A DNA stretch of 64,000 nt from Actinomyces bovis (GCF_900444995.1 NZ_UAPQ01000008.1:124001-188000), one strand, 5' to 3'. Counted from the first letter of the stretch, positions 1-8,620 are shown. Translations and numbers: made by a program. Notes: a model not told the origin generated them from the letters alone.

Positions 1-708
1 GTCGAGGAACAGGTGGCAATAGAACATGTAACTCCCACAAGATCATCACTCTCTCATAGTGAAAGTGCTGGGGCGGAAGACAATGTGAATTCTGAATATG
101 ATGCACCGAAAGTCGATAAGAGTGTCTTTACCTGTGCTGCGGTGGATGATCCTGAGATTTATTTTGAGGTGTGGAGGTCTTGTGTGCAGCAGCCTGCTGA
201 GCCTGCTGTTCCAGATGTCGCTGCGCCGGCGCGCTCTGAGGGTGGTCGGGTTATTAGGGTGAGTCGGTCCCAGGTTTCTAGGCTGTTGGTGGATGGTTCT
301 GGTATTACTCGCCAGCCGCCGTCGTTAAATACTCGCCGGGATATGCCCATGATTGTCTACACCAACCCAGAGCCCCGGGTTCTGAGCACTGAGGTTCTGG
401 GTGCCACGGTGACTATTACTGCCACTCCTAAGAGTTATGCCTGGTCTTGGGGTGATGGCACCATCACTCGTACTACAGACCCTGGCCATCCTTATCCTGA
501 GCACACTGTCTACCACTACTACCAGGCCCCTGCTCAAGGGCTGCAGGTAACTTTGACTACGAGTTGGAGTGCTACCTACACCACCCCTGATGGGGTCACC
601 CGCCCGGTAGCAGGCACAGTGACCACCACCAACACCACCACGCCCTTCAACGTCAAGGAATACACCGCGGTACTCACTGACCAAGCAGAAGAAGCCCAAG
701 GCCACTAA
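1..708 (+). CDS. PKD-domain surface protein, 5' end outside window (copy 1)
   Basis: The frame is open from the first base, so the gene probably starts upstream; a GTG at 13 is only a nominal start. From residue Cys-Ala-Ala-Val onward (base 132) the product is identical, apart from one Ala/Val change, to the C-terminal 190 residues of the gene at 4385-5212. The shared part contains a short PKD-like domain (motif YAWSWGDGT near residue 140) and ends in a Thr-rich tail and EEAQGH. The N-terminal 40 residues differ from copy 2 and are Ser/Glu/Asp rich. No signal peptide is visible because the start is missing. Function is unknown. PKD folds usually mediate protein or glycan contacts on extracellular proteins, so a surface role is inferred. 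It lies immediately upstream of an IS256-family remnant. Confidence 0.7.
   Translation, partial: VEEQVAIEHVTPTRSSLSHSESAGAEDNVNSEYDAPKVDKSVFTCAAVDDPEIYFEVWRSCVQQPAEPAVPDVAAPARSEGGRVIRVSRSQVSRLLVDGSGITRQPPSLNTRRDMPMIVYTNPEPRVLSTEVLGATVTITATPKSYAWSWGDGTITRTTDPGHPYPEHTVYHYYQAPAQGLQVTLTTSWSATYTTPDGVTRPVAGTVTTTNTTTPFNVKEYTAVLTDQAEEAQGH
132..707 (+). repeat. 576-bp direct repeat, copy 1 (partner 4636-5211)
   Basis: Aligned base by base with 4636-5211 at a constant offset of 4504. I find one mismatch: C at 404 against T at 4908 (Ala against Val). Similarity stops abruptly at 131/132 and again one base before the end of the stop codon (TAA against TAG). The repeated block is therefore essentially coding sequence only. 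Confidence 0.95.
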
Positions 709-1399
709 CACCCAGGCGCTGCCCGCACCCACACTCAGTAACTCGGACGTCACAGTGGCTGTGATGCTCTTGTCAACCATGGGTGCTAATGAGATCAGGG
801 CCCAATGGGAGACTGTAAGGAAGACGGTGTGTGAGGGTCCGGCCTGAATTCGATAGGAGATGGCCGTGTCTGACATGACTGACGTCATCGCTGATGACGA
901 GATGATTGATCTCGTGACCGAGGAGATCATTGATCAGAAAGAACTCGTAGAACCCCTGCTCGCGTAGGCCAAAGAGCAGGTATGAGCTTGGTCGGCCCGG
1001 GAGGGCTGCTGAACCAGCTCACGAAGAATGTCCTGGAGACCGTGCTGAACGCCGAGTTGATCGAACATCTTGGCCACGAGCACGGCGGGACCCCGATCGC
1101 CGAGAACATGCGCAACGGGACGCGCGCGAGGACCGTGCTCACCGAGATCGGTCTCGTCGAGATCGAGGTCCCAAGGGACCGTGATGGGTCGTTCGAGCTG
1201 GTGATTGTCCCGAAGTGGAAGCGCCGTCTCGATGGGATCGATCAGATCGTGGTGTTGTTGACCGCGCGGGGTCTGACGACCGGTGAGATTGCCGCGTACT
1301 TCGAAGGTCTACGGGGCGAAGGTGTCCAGGGACACGATCAGCCGGATCCCGGAGAAAGTCGCCGGCGAACTCGGCGAATGGTCGAGCAGGCCGTTTGAT

Positions 1400-2451
1400 G
1401 GCTCGTTGTAAATGAGGGTGTGGGTGGTTCCTGCAGCCGCTGGTTTCAAGTAGCGATCGGGTGATGTAGTTTGTCAGGTTCCGGAATCCCAAGGCTGATC
1501 CGCGGAGGTGCTCGAGGCGGCCGTTGATTGTCTGTGTGGGGCTGTTGCTGGTGGCGGGGCGGTCGAAGAATGCGAGGATGTCGGCGGCGCGCTGCTTGAG
1601 GGTGCGGCCGAGGCGGCGCAGCTTGATGAGCAGGGTCGGGACACTATTGGTCAGCGGGTCGATGACGGACTGCATGGGGAACTTTCCTAGCTTGCGGTCG
1701 GGTTGCCGGTAGGCGGTGACCATCCGCTGGTAGATGCCCCAGGTCGCCTCGACCTCGATATGCTGCTCGTCGGCGAACAGTGCTGTCAGGCGTGTCTGCT
1801 GCTTCTCGGTTAGCAGGCCGGTGCCGGTGTGGAGGGTGCGGCGGGCCTTGTATAGCGGATCGTCCTTCCGGCCCCGCCGCCCGAATGTGTCGCGCTGGAT
1901 CCGGCGACGGCACTGGTCCAGCGCGTCGCCGGCAAGACGGACGACGTGGAATGGATCCATCACCGCGGTCGCGTCGGGTAGCTCTTCGCTGGCGGCGGTC
2001 TTGAACCCGGTGAACCCGTCCATCGCGACGACCTCGCCCCTCCCTCCCGCCAACCTTGGGGTCGGGCGGCGAGCCAGGTCTTGAACACCTGCTTGGAGCG
2101 CCCCTCGACCATGTCTAGCAACCGCGAGGGGCCCGTCTTCTCACGCACCGGGGTGAGGTCGATGATGACGGTGACGTACGTGTCCTTGGACCTCGTGTGG
2201 CGCCAGACGTGCTCGTCGACGCCGAGCAGCCGAACCCCGTCGAACCGGCCGGGGTCATCGATGAGCACGCGGCGTCCCTCGGCGAGGACCGCATCATTGG
2301 CCGTGTGTCAGGACATCCCCAGCCCTGCGGCGACCCGGCACTCGATCACCACCCGATCCGAGGCCAGCCGCTGGCCGACGGCCACAAGGCCCAGCTCGTC
2401 GAGACGGCACAACACCGTCAGGTCAGGGATCGCGAAGGTAGCGGTGAGCAC
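1400..2451 (-). pseudogene. ISL3-family transposase, internally deleted and frameshifted
   Basis: Reading leftward, the N-terminus (LTVLCRLDELGLVAVG, then ASDRVVIECRV) is followed directly by AAGLGMS and then HTANDAVLAEGRR. ISL3 transposases normally have about 100 residues, including a zinc-finger and helix-turn-helix, between CRV and the AAGLG motif, so this region is deleted. The Trp codon expected after GMS is TGA at 2308-2310. A frameshift near 2045 separates KTWLAARPQGWREG from GEVVAMDGFTGFKTA. The rest of the DDE domain is intact (MDPFHVVRLAGDALD, ADILAFFDRPA, ALGFRNLTNYITRSLLE). The frame runs out through the left terminal repeat without a stop, where relatives stop inside the repeat. 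Confidence 0.88.
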
Positions 2452-2563
2452 GTCGAGGTCTTCCGCCGGATGGTCAGTGTGAGAACTCCCATCATCGGAA
2501 GACCTCGACCCTCACCCCAGCACCGACGCGCTCAGCCAGCTACCCGCCCATCTGCGAAGAGCC
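1400..2563 (-). mobile_element. ISL3-family element nested in the IS256-family transposase
   Basis: The 8-bp sequence CGTTTGAT occurs at 1392-1399 and again at 2564-2571. Removing one copy and the DNA between restores the IS256 transposase reading frame (PFD followed by LLYPVIFVDAI). The inside ends are imperfect inverted repeats: GGCTCGTTGTAAATGAGGG at 1400 and GGCTCTTCGCAGATGGGCG on the other strand from 2563. Eight-base duplications are characteristic of ISL3. The element is 1164 bp, shorter than full-length relatives because of an internal deletion. Confidence 0.92.
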
Positions 2564-3332
2564 CGTTTGATCTGCTCTATCCGGTAATCTTCGTCGACGC
2601 GATTCGAAAGTGAAGGTCCGTGATGGGCGTGACCGTGAACGGGGAACGCGACATCCTCGGGATCTGGGCAGGTGACGGGCAGGAGGGCGCGAGGTTCTGG
2701 TTGCAGGTGTTTACCGAGCTGAAGAACCGGGGTGTCGAAGACGTCCTCATTGCCGTGTGCGACGGGCTGAAGGGTCTGCCTGAGGCGATCAACACGACCT
2801 GGGAGCAGACGGTCGTGCAGTAGTGCATCGTCCACCTGATTCGCAACAGTTTCCGATACGCAGGACGGCAGCACCGCGACGCGATCGTCCGTTCACTGAA
2901 GCCGGTCTATACGGCTCCGTCTGAGCAGGCGGCCAAGGACCGGTTCTAGGAGTTCGCCGCCGAGTGGGGCGAACGCTATCGCGCGATCGTGCAACTGTGG
3001 CGGAACTCTTGGGCGCAGTTCGTGCCGTTCTTTGAGTACGATGTCGAGATCAGGCGGGTGATCTGCACGACGCACGCGGTCGAGTCGATCAACGCGAGGT
3101 ATCGGCGGGCCGTCAGGGCACGTGGACACTTCCCCAACGAGGCCGCCGCACTCAAGTGCCTCTACCTCGTGACGCGGTCGCTTGACCCCACCGGCGCAGG
3201 CCGGGCACGCTGGGTGATGAGGTGGAAGCCCGCGTTGAACGCGTTCGCGATCACCTTCGCCGGACGGTTCGAGAGAATCACTCACTGATGAAAACCGCCG
3301 GACCCCACACACCGAATTTCGGACAGCTCCCC

Positions 3333-3665
3333 AATGGCCCTAATGATTTTGTAGTTGGTTATCCACAGTCTGGGTCTGGGGGAGTGTGGTGTGCTTAGAC
3401 TTTGCTTGTGCCTGTTTGAGGTGGGTGGCAAGGGTGTCATCTGGGTCTGAGGTGGGTGCGGGTCCTGTTTGTTTCCCTGAGTTTTGTGAGGACAGTCTTG
3501 CTAGTTATTGGGCCGTTGAGCGTTTCAGTGCCTGTTGATGTTTCTTTGCCTGGGGCGGTTGAGGGGGATCGGTCTGTCGGTCCTAACCTGTTTGCTGCGC
3601 CTGGGGTGGGTGTTGGGGCTTATCGCTTGCGAGGCCGCTTTCGGTTGCGGCGGTCTAGACAGAGG
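3333..3665 (+). other. Intergenic region between the IS256 remnant and the DUF6318-type lipoprotein gene
   Basis: This stretch is G/T-rich and unlike neighbouring housekeeping DNA. The downstream reading frame stays open back to a GTG at 3456, so part of it could be coding if that distant start were used. I see no convincing promoter, hairpin or tRNA. Confidence 0.4.
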
Positions 3666-4388
3666 GTGTCCGGGCGTGTTGGGCGTGTGGTGGCTGGGGT
3701 GTTGGCTTTGGTTTTGTTGGTGCTGCCGGTTGGTGCGTGTAGTGGTAGGCCTTCGGCTGAGGCTAGTCCGACTTTGAGTGTGAATGATTTGGTGTCGCGG
3801 GAGCTTGAGCGTAGGGCTTCGGCTTCGGCGGAGGCTTCGGCTTCTGCTGTCGCGGCGGGTGTGCCTTGGCCGCCTGCTAGTGCTAGTGCTTCAGCGATCC
3901 CGTCTCAGGCCCCGTCTTTGTCGCCGGAGGCGCAGGCCAGCAAGGACAAGGCACTGTCCACCCCTGAACCCCGAAAACTAGACCGCATGGATGAAAACAG
4001 TGTGGATGGAGCAAACCAGACTGCCAAATACATCATGTTGTTGTACACCTACACCTACACGACCGGTAATACTCAGCCCTGGCTGGCCATAAGCGAAGAG
4101 GGTTGCGTCTTCTGTCAAAAAGTAGCTGATAATTCGAAGAACCTGCACGACAATGGCGGTTGGGCGGACCATTGGAACTTTGAGGTGTACACGCTTTCAT
4201 ATATCGCACCTGCCCCAGGCTACGAGTACTCAGGAGTTGACGTTGAACTGACGAATCCGGGAACTATTGAGTATGACGAATTTGGGAATGGAACTCCGAC
4301 CGAGGTGCAGGAGCATCGTACCCTGCGGCTGGCCATGCGCCACACGGATGGCCGCTGGAAGGTGCGAGAGGGTGAGGTTCTCAAATGA
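3666..4388 (+). CDS. DUF6318-type lipoprotein
   Basis: From the GTG at 3666 the product has a classic lipoprotein signal: basic N-region, hydrophobic VVAGVLALVLLVLPVGAC with lipobox PVGAC, cleaved before Cys at about residue 25. A low-complexity Ala/Ser/Pro linker follows to about residue 90. The folded C-terminal domain (about 100-240) contains YIMLLYTYTYTTGNTQPW, EEGCVFCQ and a terminal DGRWKVREGEV, which I associate with the actinobacterial DUF6318 family. An upstream GTG at 3456 would add 70 residues and bury the signal, so I prefer 3666, although its ribosome site is weak. The stop overlaps the start of the PKD protein gene (ATGA at 4385), implying translational coupling. Both products should lie outside the membrane. 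Function is unknown. Confidence 0.75.
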   Translation: MSGRVGRVVAGVLALVLLVLPVGACSGRPSAEASPTLSVNDLVSRELERRASASAEASASAVAAGVPWPPASASASAIPSQAPSLSPEAQASKDKALSTPEPRKLDRMDENSVDGANQTAKYIMLLYTYTYTTGNTQPWLAISEEGCVFCQKVADNSKNLHDNGGWADHWNFEVYTLSYIAPAPGYEYSGVDVELTNPGTIEYDEFGNGTPTEVQEHRTLRLAMRHTDGRWKVREGEVLK

Positions 4389-5212
4389 AGGTCAAAGGCC
4401 TCCTGCGGCACATGTCTGCAGCCGTATTGGTCACCAATGCACTCACGCCTATGACCGGTTTTGATTTTGATGCCAATTCAGGGAGTAATACTGTACAGGT
4501 TATCGGCACTAGTAATGAAATCGTTTCTAGTGGAACTCCTGCAGCATCGGCACTCACTGGCTACCCGGGTATGAATACCGGTGAGTACGTTCAAGGTGCG
4601 GACAATCCTTCAACATCTAATCAGCGCACGCAGTTCTGTGCTGCGGTGGATGATCCTGAGATTTATTTTGAGGTGTGGAGGTCTTGTGTGCAGCAGCCTG
4701 CTGAGCCTGCTGTTCCAGATGTCGCTGCGCCGGCGCGCTCTGAGGGTGGTCGGGTTATTAGGGTGAGTCGGTCCCAGGTTTCTAGGCTGTTGGTGGATGG
4801 TTCTGGTATTACTCGCCAGCCGCCGTCGTTAAATACTCGCCGGGATATGCCCATGATTGTCTACACCAACCCAGAGCCCCGGGTTCTGAGCACTGAGGTT
4901 CTGGGTGTCACGGTGACTATTACTGCCACTCCTAAGAGTTATGCCTGGTCTTGGGGTGATGGCACCATCACTCGTACTACAGACCCTGGCCATCCTTATC
5001 CTGAGCACACTGTCTACCACTACTACCAGGCCCCTGCTCAAGGGCTGCAGGTAACTTTGACTACGAGTTGGAGTGCTACCTACACCACCCCTGATGGGGT
5101 CACCCGCCCGGTAGCAGGCACAGTGACCACCACCAACACCACCACGCCCTTCAACGTCAAGGAATACACCGCGGTACTCACTGACCAAGCAGAAGAAGCC
5201 CAAGGCCACTAG
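4385..5212 (+). CDS. Secreted PKD-domain protein (copy 2, complete)
   Basis: The 275-residue product starts at ATG 4385, overlapping the upstream lipoprotein stop. The N-terminus (MKVKGLLRHMSAAVLVTNAL) resembles a weak signal peptide. Residues about 30-80 are Ser/Thr/Gly-rich. From about residue 85 the sequence is the repeated block shared with copy 1: CAAVDDPEIYFEVWRSC, a segment with SRSQVSRLLVDGSGI, then a PKD-like domain around YAWSWGDGT (about 185-240) and a Thr-rich end. Lipoprotein plus PKD protein in one coupled unit suggests a two-part surface complex, but that is inference. The two Cys around the EIYFEVW segment could form a disulfide. Confidence 0.78.
   Translation: MKVKGLLRHMSAAVLVTNALTPMTGFDFDANSGSNTVQVIGTSNEIVSSGTPAASALTGYPGMNTGEYVQGADNPSTSNQRTQFCAAVDDPEIYFEVWRSCVQQPAEPAVPDVAAPARSEGGRVIRVSRSQVSRLLVDGSGITRQPPSLNTRRDMPMIVYTNPEPRVLSTEVLGVTVTITATPKSYAWSWGDGTITRTTDPGHPYPEHTVYHYYQAPAQGLQVTLTTSWSATYTTPDGVTRPVAGTVTTTNTTTPFNVKEYTAVLTDQAEEAQGH
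4636..5211 (+). repeat. 576-bp direct repeat, copy 2 (partner 132-707)
   Basis: This is the partner of 132-707, with one mismatch at 4908. Flanking DNA on both sides is unrelated between the copies. Confidence 0.95.
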
Positions 5213-5281
5213 ACCTCAGCTATACCCACCGTAACTGTAAAGCGCCACTAAGGTAATCCGTGACGGCCACGGCTTGTAGCT

Positions 5282-5944
5282 TCAGTCGTGCAGCAGCTGG
5301 GCTACCAGCGGGGCCAGGTCGCGAACGGCCTGCCCGCGGTGAGAGATCGCGTTCTTCTGGGCCGCACTCAGCTGGGCGGTCGTCCGCCCAGCTGCACCCG
5401 GTAGGTCCTCCTGTACGGGCACAAAAATTGGGTCGTAGCCAAAGCCTCCCTCACCCACCGGCTCACGCAACAAGCGCCCCTCCATGGAGCGCTCCACCAC
5501 CACCGGTTCGGCCTGCCCGGGAACCACCAGCACCGCCGCACAGGTGAAACGGGCTGTGCGGTGTGGGTCGGCGACATCAGCAATCTGATCCAGCAACAGG
5601 CGCAGATTGGCGGCGTCGTCACCATGATGACCACACCAGCGCGCGGAAAAGATCCCCGGCGCCCCGCCCAGCACGTCTACACACAGGCCCGAGTCGTCAG
5701 CCATCGCTGGTAAACCAGTGGCCTTGGCCAAGGCACGCGCCTTAATGAGTGCATTGGCCGCAAAGCTCAGGCCGTCTTCCATCGGCTCAGGAGCATTCAA
5801 CTCGGCGGCAGAAATAATGGACTCCGGGTCCAGTCCTGGCACCAGTGGGGCCAGCACCTCACGCAGTTCCCGCAATTTGCCCTGGTTGTGGGTGGCTAGC
5901 ACTAGTAGGGCGCTCGGGGGCACCTTGACCGACGGCGTCGCCAT
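5282..5944 (-). CDS. rdgB: XTP/dITP diphosphatase (RdgB/HAM1 family)
   Basis: This cytoplasmic enzyme hydrolyses non-canonical purine NTPs (XTP, ITP, dITP) to the monophosphates and pyrophosphate, keeping them out of DNA and RNA. Supporting motifs are the N-terminal nucleotide-binding signature LVLATHNQGKLREL (residues 14-27), the central MADDSGLCVDVLGGAPGIFSA around residue 80, GFGYDPIF near 165 and the C-terminal SHRGQAVRDL. The length of 220 residues is normal, with a short N-terminal extension. The start lies 2 bp after the stop of the RNase PH gene, so rph-rdgB forms an operon, a very common arrangement in bacteria. Confidence 0.95.
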   Translation of the reverse strand: MATPSVKVPPSALLVLATHNQGKLRELREVLAPLVPGLDPESIISAAELNAPEPMEDGLSFAANALIKARALAKATGLPAMADDSGLCVDVLGGAPGIFSARWCGHHGDDAANLRLLLDQIADVADPHRTARFTCAAVLVVPGQAEPVVVERSMEGRLLREPVGEGGFGYDPIFVPVQEDLPGAAGRTTAQLSAAQKNAISHRGQAVRDLAPLVAQLLHD

Positions 5945-5946
5945 GC

Positions 5947-6735
5947 TCAGGCCAACTCGCCGGAGCGGATAGTGAAGGGGGTATCGGCGGGGCCAGCTAG
6001 GGCGCGAGCCTGCAGGGCTGTCAACTCGGCATTGCCCTTTGCTGCCAGGTCCAGCAGGGCCCCCAATTCGGTGCGGTCGAAGGGCTGGTGCTCGGCAGTT
6101 CCTTGCACCTCAATGAAACGGCCGTCGCCGGTTTGGACGATGTTCATATCCGTCATGGCACGCACATCCTCCTCGTAGGGAAGATCTAAGCAAGGCACGC
6201 CGTCGATGATGCCAACGCTGATTGCGCTCACCGAGTCAGACAGGACTGGCTTACCTGCGTGTGGGGTCACGAAGCCGCGCTTGGTGCCCCAGGCGACGGC
6301 GTCTGCCAGCGCAATGTAGGCGCCAGTCACGGAGGCGGTGCGGGTGCCGCCGTCGGCCTGGAGGACATCACAGTCCAAGGCGATGGTGTTTTCACCTAGG
6401 GCGGCGACGTCGATGACGCCGCGCAGTGAACGGCCGATCAGACGGGAGATTTCGTGGGTGCGACCGCCAACCCGGCCCCTGACGGATTCACGACCGGAGC
6501 GCTCTGAGCCGGCGCGGGGGAGCATGGCGTATTCGGCGGTCACCCAGCCTTCGCCGCTGCCTTTGCGCCAGCGCGGCACGCCTTCCGTGAAGGAGGCAAC
6601 GCAGAGGACGCGAGTGCGACCGAACTCGATTAGGACGGAGCCTTCTCCGTTAACGTTCCAGTTGCGGGTGATGGTGACGGGGCGCAATTCGTCGGTTGCG
6701 CGGCCATCCTTGCGGGTCATCTCAGTGGGAGTCAC
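5947..6735 (-). CDS. rph: Ribonuclease PH
   Basis: This phosphorolytic 3'-5' exoribonuclease trims the 3' ends of tRNA precursors, using phosphate and releasing nucleoside diphosphates, and acts as a hexamer. The product is 262 residues. It begins with [13 protein letters not shown], followed by [14 protein letters not shown], the phosphate/RNA-binding region [20 protein letters not shown] and [19 protein letters not shown], all characteristic. The true start could be the internal Met six residues in (MTRKDGRA), because RNase PH proteins usually begin there. It is first in an operon with rdgB and divergent from the methyltransferase gene at 6850. Confidence 0.95.
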   Translation of the reverse strand: MTPTEMTRKDGRATDELRPVTITRNWNVNGEGSVLIEFGRTRVLCVASFTEGVPRWRKGSGEGWVTAEYAMLPRAGSERSGRESVRGRVGGRTHEISRLIGRSLRGVIDVAALGENTIALDCDVLQADGGTRTASVTGAYIALADAVAWGTKRGFVTPHAGKPVLSDSVSAISVGIIDGVPCLDLPYEEDVRAMTDMNIVQTGDGRFIEVQGTAEHQPFDRTELGALLDLAAKGNAELTALQARALAGPADTPFTIRSGELA

Positions 6736-6849
6736 GTTAGCGAAGACTACCGGGTGGGTCGGGGGTGGCGGCCAGCACCCGTCTGATGGTGACGGGGCGT
6801 ATGCTCATCCATCCTCAGATATAAATGAGAGCCAGTATCGTTAATCTTC

Positions 6850-7578
6850 GTGAGTGATGACGCCTATGCCGCAGTCGCCTCTGTGTATGAACTGATGGCG
6901 ACAGAATACGTTGCTGACCAAGAGCGGGCGCTGGCAGATTTCCTGGCAATGCTTCGCAGCGCGGATGGGCCGGTGCTCGACATTGGCTGTGGATCGGGTC
7001 GGGCCGCGCAGTTCCTCCTTAGTCGTGCGGCTCGGCTTACCGTAGTTGGGATCGAGCCCAGCCCCGCGATGAGGGCCCTAGCTCTGGCCCGCCTGACCGC
7101 CCAGCCTGCCTGGCGCGAGCGCGTCACGATCCGTCCAGAAGGGGCGCTTGAGGCTCCCTGGCCAGACAGCCTTAGTGGCGCCCTTATGTTTGGTGTCCTA
7201 GGGCATTTCTCTGCCCATGAGCGCCGTGAGTTATTTGGGTGCCTCGCCTCAAGGCTTGGCAAGGGTGCACCAGTCTTGCTAGATATACAGGCTCCAGACC
7301 GGCCTGAGGTGGTAGCTGAGCATGTCTTTGCGGACGCCAGGCTCGGTCAGCTGCGCTACCAGGGGCGGGCTAAAGGGGAGCCCTTGGATGACCAACTGAT
7401 GCGCTGGACTATGACCTACCTGACGATCGATGACGGCAAAGTCATCGATGCTTGCTCGACGGTAATGACTGTCCATCATCCTGGCCTGGCCGTAGTGCGC
7501 GAGGAATTGGAATCCAGTGGCCTGTGTCTCAAGGGAACCAATGTCTCCGGTGTATGGCTGGCCTCTCGCTCAGGGTAG
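6850..7578 (+). CDS. Class I SAM-dependent methyltransferase
   Basis: The 242-residue cytoplasmic protein starts at GTG 6850. The SAM-binding motif I is clear: VLDIGCGSGRAAQFLL at about residues 42-57, followed by an acidic strand end (GIEPS) and a motif around ALMFGVLGHFS that fits the post-II region of Methyltransf_11/25 domains. The substrate is not evident. It may act on a small molecule, because no RNA- or DNA-binding extension is seen. It is divergent from rph, with 114 bp between them that contain a TATAAAT sequence near 6820, a possible -10 element. The gene stands alone, and the next gene downstream is a broken one. Confidence 0.8.
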   Translation: MSDDAYAAVASVYELMATEYVADQERALADFLAMLRSADGPVLDIGCGSGRAAQFLLSRAARLTVVGIEPSPAMRALALARLTAQPAWRERVTIRPEGALEAPWPDSLSGALMFGVLGHFSAHERRELFGCLASRLGKGAPVLLDIQAPDRPEVVAEHVFADARLGQLRYQGRAKGEPLDDQLMRWTMTYLTIDDGKVIDACSTVMTVHHPGLAVVREELESSGLCLKGTNVSGVWLASRSG

Positions 7579-7720
7579 GTAGGTGTGGCCGAGGGTAGGC
7601 AGAAAGGTGTGGGGGGCGGGCGGCAATCTGATGTAGGTTAGAAACCGGCATGCAAGTAAGAGAATCTGTTGCTTGTTGCTATCCCACTTTCCCGATCCGG
7701 CATCTCAAAAGGCATCACGC

Positions 7721-8492
7721 ATGAAAACCCTCCCTAATCTGGTTCCCCGCTTCGACTGCTCGTCACTCTCAGGTAGCTGTACTTCTGGCTGCTTGTTTGA
7801 TGGCTGGACCCGCCCTCAGTGCTTGTAATGAAATGCCGGAGAAGCAGTCCACCTTCGCCAGTCGAGCTGCTACTGCTGAAGCGCAGGTCACGGTCCCCAA
7901 CGTGGTAGGCATGAAAGTAGATCAAGCCCGCAGCGCGCTCAGTGCTGCCGGACTGACCGGGCCTGTGAACCTGGAGGCCGCGAAGGGAGGCGGTGGAGTT
8001 CAGAATGAAGCCGAGTGGTCGGTTCTATCTCAGAGCACAGCTGCAGGCACGAAGGTGTCTGCTGGCCAGGAGCTGAACCTAAAGGTCCGCAATGATGTGG
8101 CGGAAGCTCAGGCGTCGGCCTCGGCTTCGGCGGCTGCACAAGCGGCCGCAAAAGAAGAAGCGGCCAAGCAACAGGCGGAGCAAGAACGTCAGGCACAAGC
8201 ACAGGCGGCCAAGCAACAGGCGGAGTAGAAACTGCAGCCTCAGAATCAGACAGCTAAGCAGCCGACGCAGCACAAACCGCAGCCTCAGGAGCCAGCGGCA
8301 AAACAGGCTTAGCCCCCTGCGTCGCAGCAGATTCAGCCTTTCGTGGGTGGGGGAGACCAAGGGCAAGGACAGGTTTACTACGCCAACTGTAAGGAGGCTA
8401 AAGCGGCAGGAGCGGCTCCGCTCTACCGCGGCAACCCGGGCTATCGGGACGGTCTGGATCGAGACCACGACGGCATTGCCTGTGAGAAGTAG
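7721..8492 (+). pseudogene. PASTA / Gln-rich / Excalibur lipoprotein gene with two in-frame amber codons
   Basis: The open frame starts nominally at TTG 7797. Upstream in the same frame is a lipoprotein-like signal (VAVLLAACLMAGPALSAC), but the ATG at 7721 that should begin it (MKTLPNLVPRF) is one base out of frame. A PASTA domain follows (VPNVVGMKVDQARSALSAAGL), then an Ala/Gln/Lys-rich coiled segment. TAG occurs at 8226-8228 and again at 8310-8312, both where CAG would fit the Gln-rich context. The frame then continues to a perfect Excalibur calcium-binding motif (YYANCKEAKAAG, DRDHDGIACEK) and stops at 8490. Intact, it would be a surface lipoprotein with PASTA and DxDxDG domains. Read-through of amber codons is possible but unsupported. 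Confidence 0.8.
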
Positions 8493-8620
8493 CCAACTGC
8501 TGCTGGTCATGCATACCGCCGCAGGTAGCTCAGCTTGGATAGGCTGACCAGAACGCCCAATCAAGCTCTGGCAGCTCAGGTCCATAAGAGTACTGAGCTG
8601 CCGCCAACGACAAGTCGTAG

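Larger units (their letters stand above)
860..3288 (+). pseudogene. IS256-family (mutator type) transposase, heavily disrupted
   Basis: ATG at 860 follows a TAGGAG ribosome site. Recognisable pieces, in order, are the N-terminus (SLVGPGGLLNQLTKNVLET and EHLGHEHGG), the VEIEVPRDRDGSFE region, VYGAKVSRDTISRI, then after the ISL3 insertion YPVIFVDAI, VCDGLKGLPEAI, RNSFRYAGRQ, TTHAVESINARYRR and ARGHFPNEAAALKCLYL up to the usual C-terminal RWKPALNAFAI. These are standard mutator-family motifs, with DDE residues spread over the second half. Lesions I see: TAG at 965-967 (where the family usually has Gln), frameshifts near 979 and 1309, insertion of the ISL3 element after 1399, a short deletion/frameshift near 2612, and TAG at 2821-2823 and 2947-2949. 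It cannot make an active transposase. Confidence 0.9.
807..3332 (+). mobile_element. Degenerate IS256-family element with a nested ISL3-family insertion
   Basis: The limits come from imperfect terminal inverted repeats. The left end (GGGAGACTGT..., through CGGTGTGTGAGGGTCCGGC, about 807-843) matches the reverse complement of the right end (about 3297-3332, containing CGGTGTGTGGGGTCCGGC) apart from a central mismatched stretch and one indel. Between them lies an IS256/mutator-type transposase gene with many lesions. I could not identify a target duplication at the outer ends. The element separates the two copies of the PKD-gene repeat. Confidence 0.75.

Noticed and set aside
1139-1399. Leftward extension of the ISL3 transposase frame beyond the element's left end
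   Set aside because: The residues after the terminal repeat are antisense to the IS256 transposase, so the frame merely runs on past the insertion junction.
799-3340. Target-site duplication of the IS256-family element
   Set aside because: GGCCCAAT and AATGGCCC at the ends look similar but are not direct repeats, so I do not claim a duplication.
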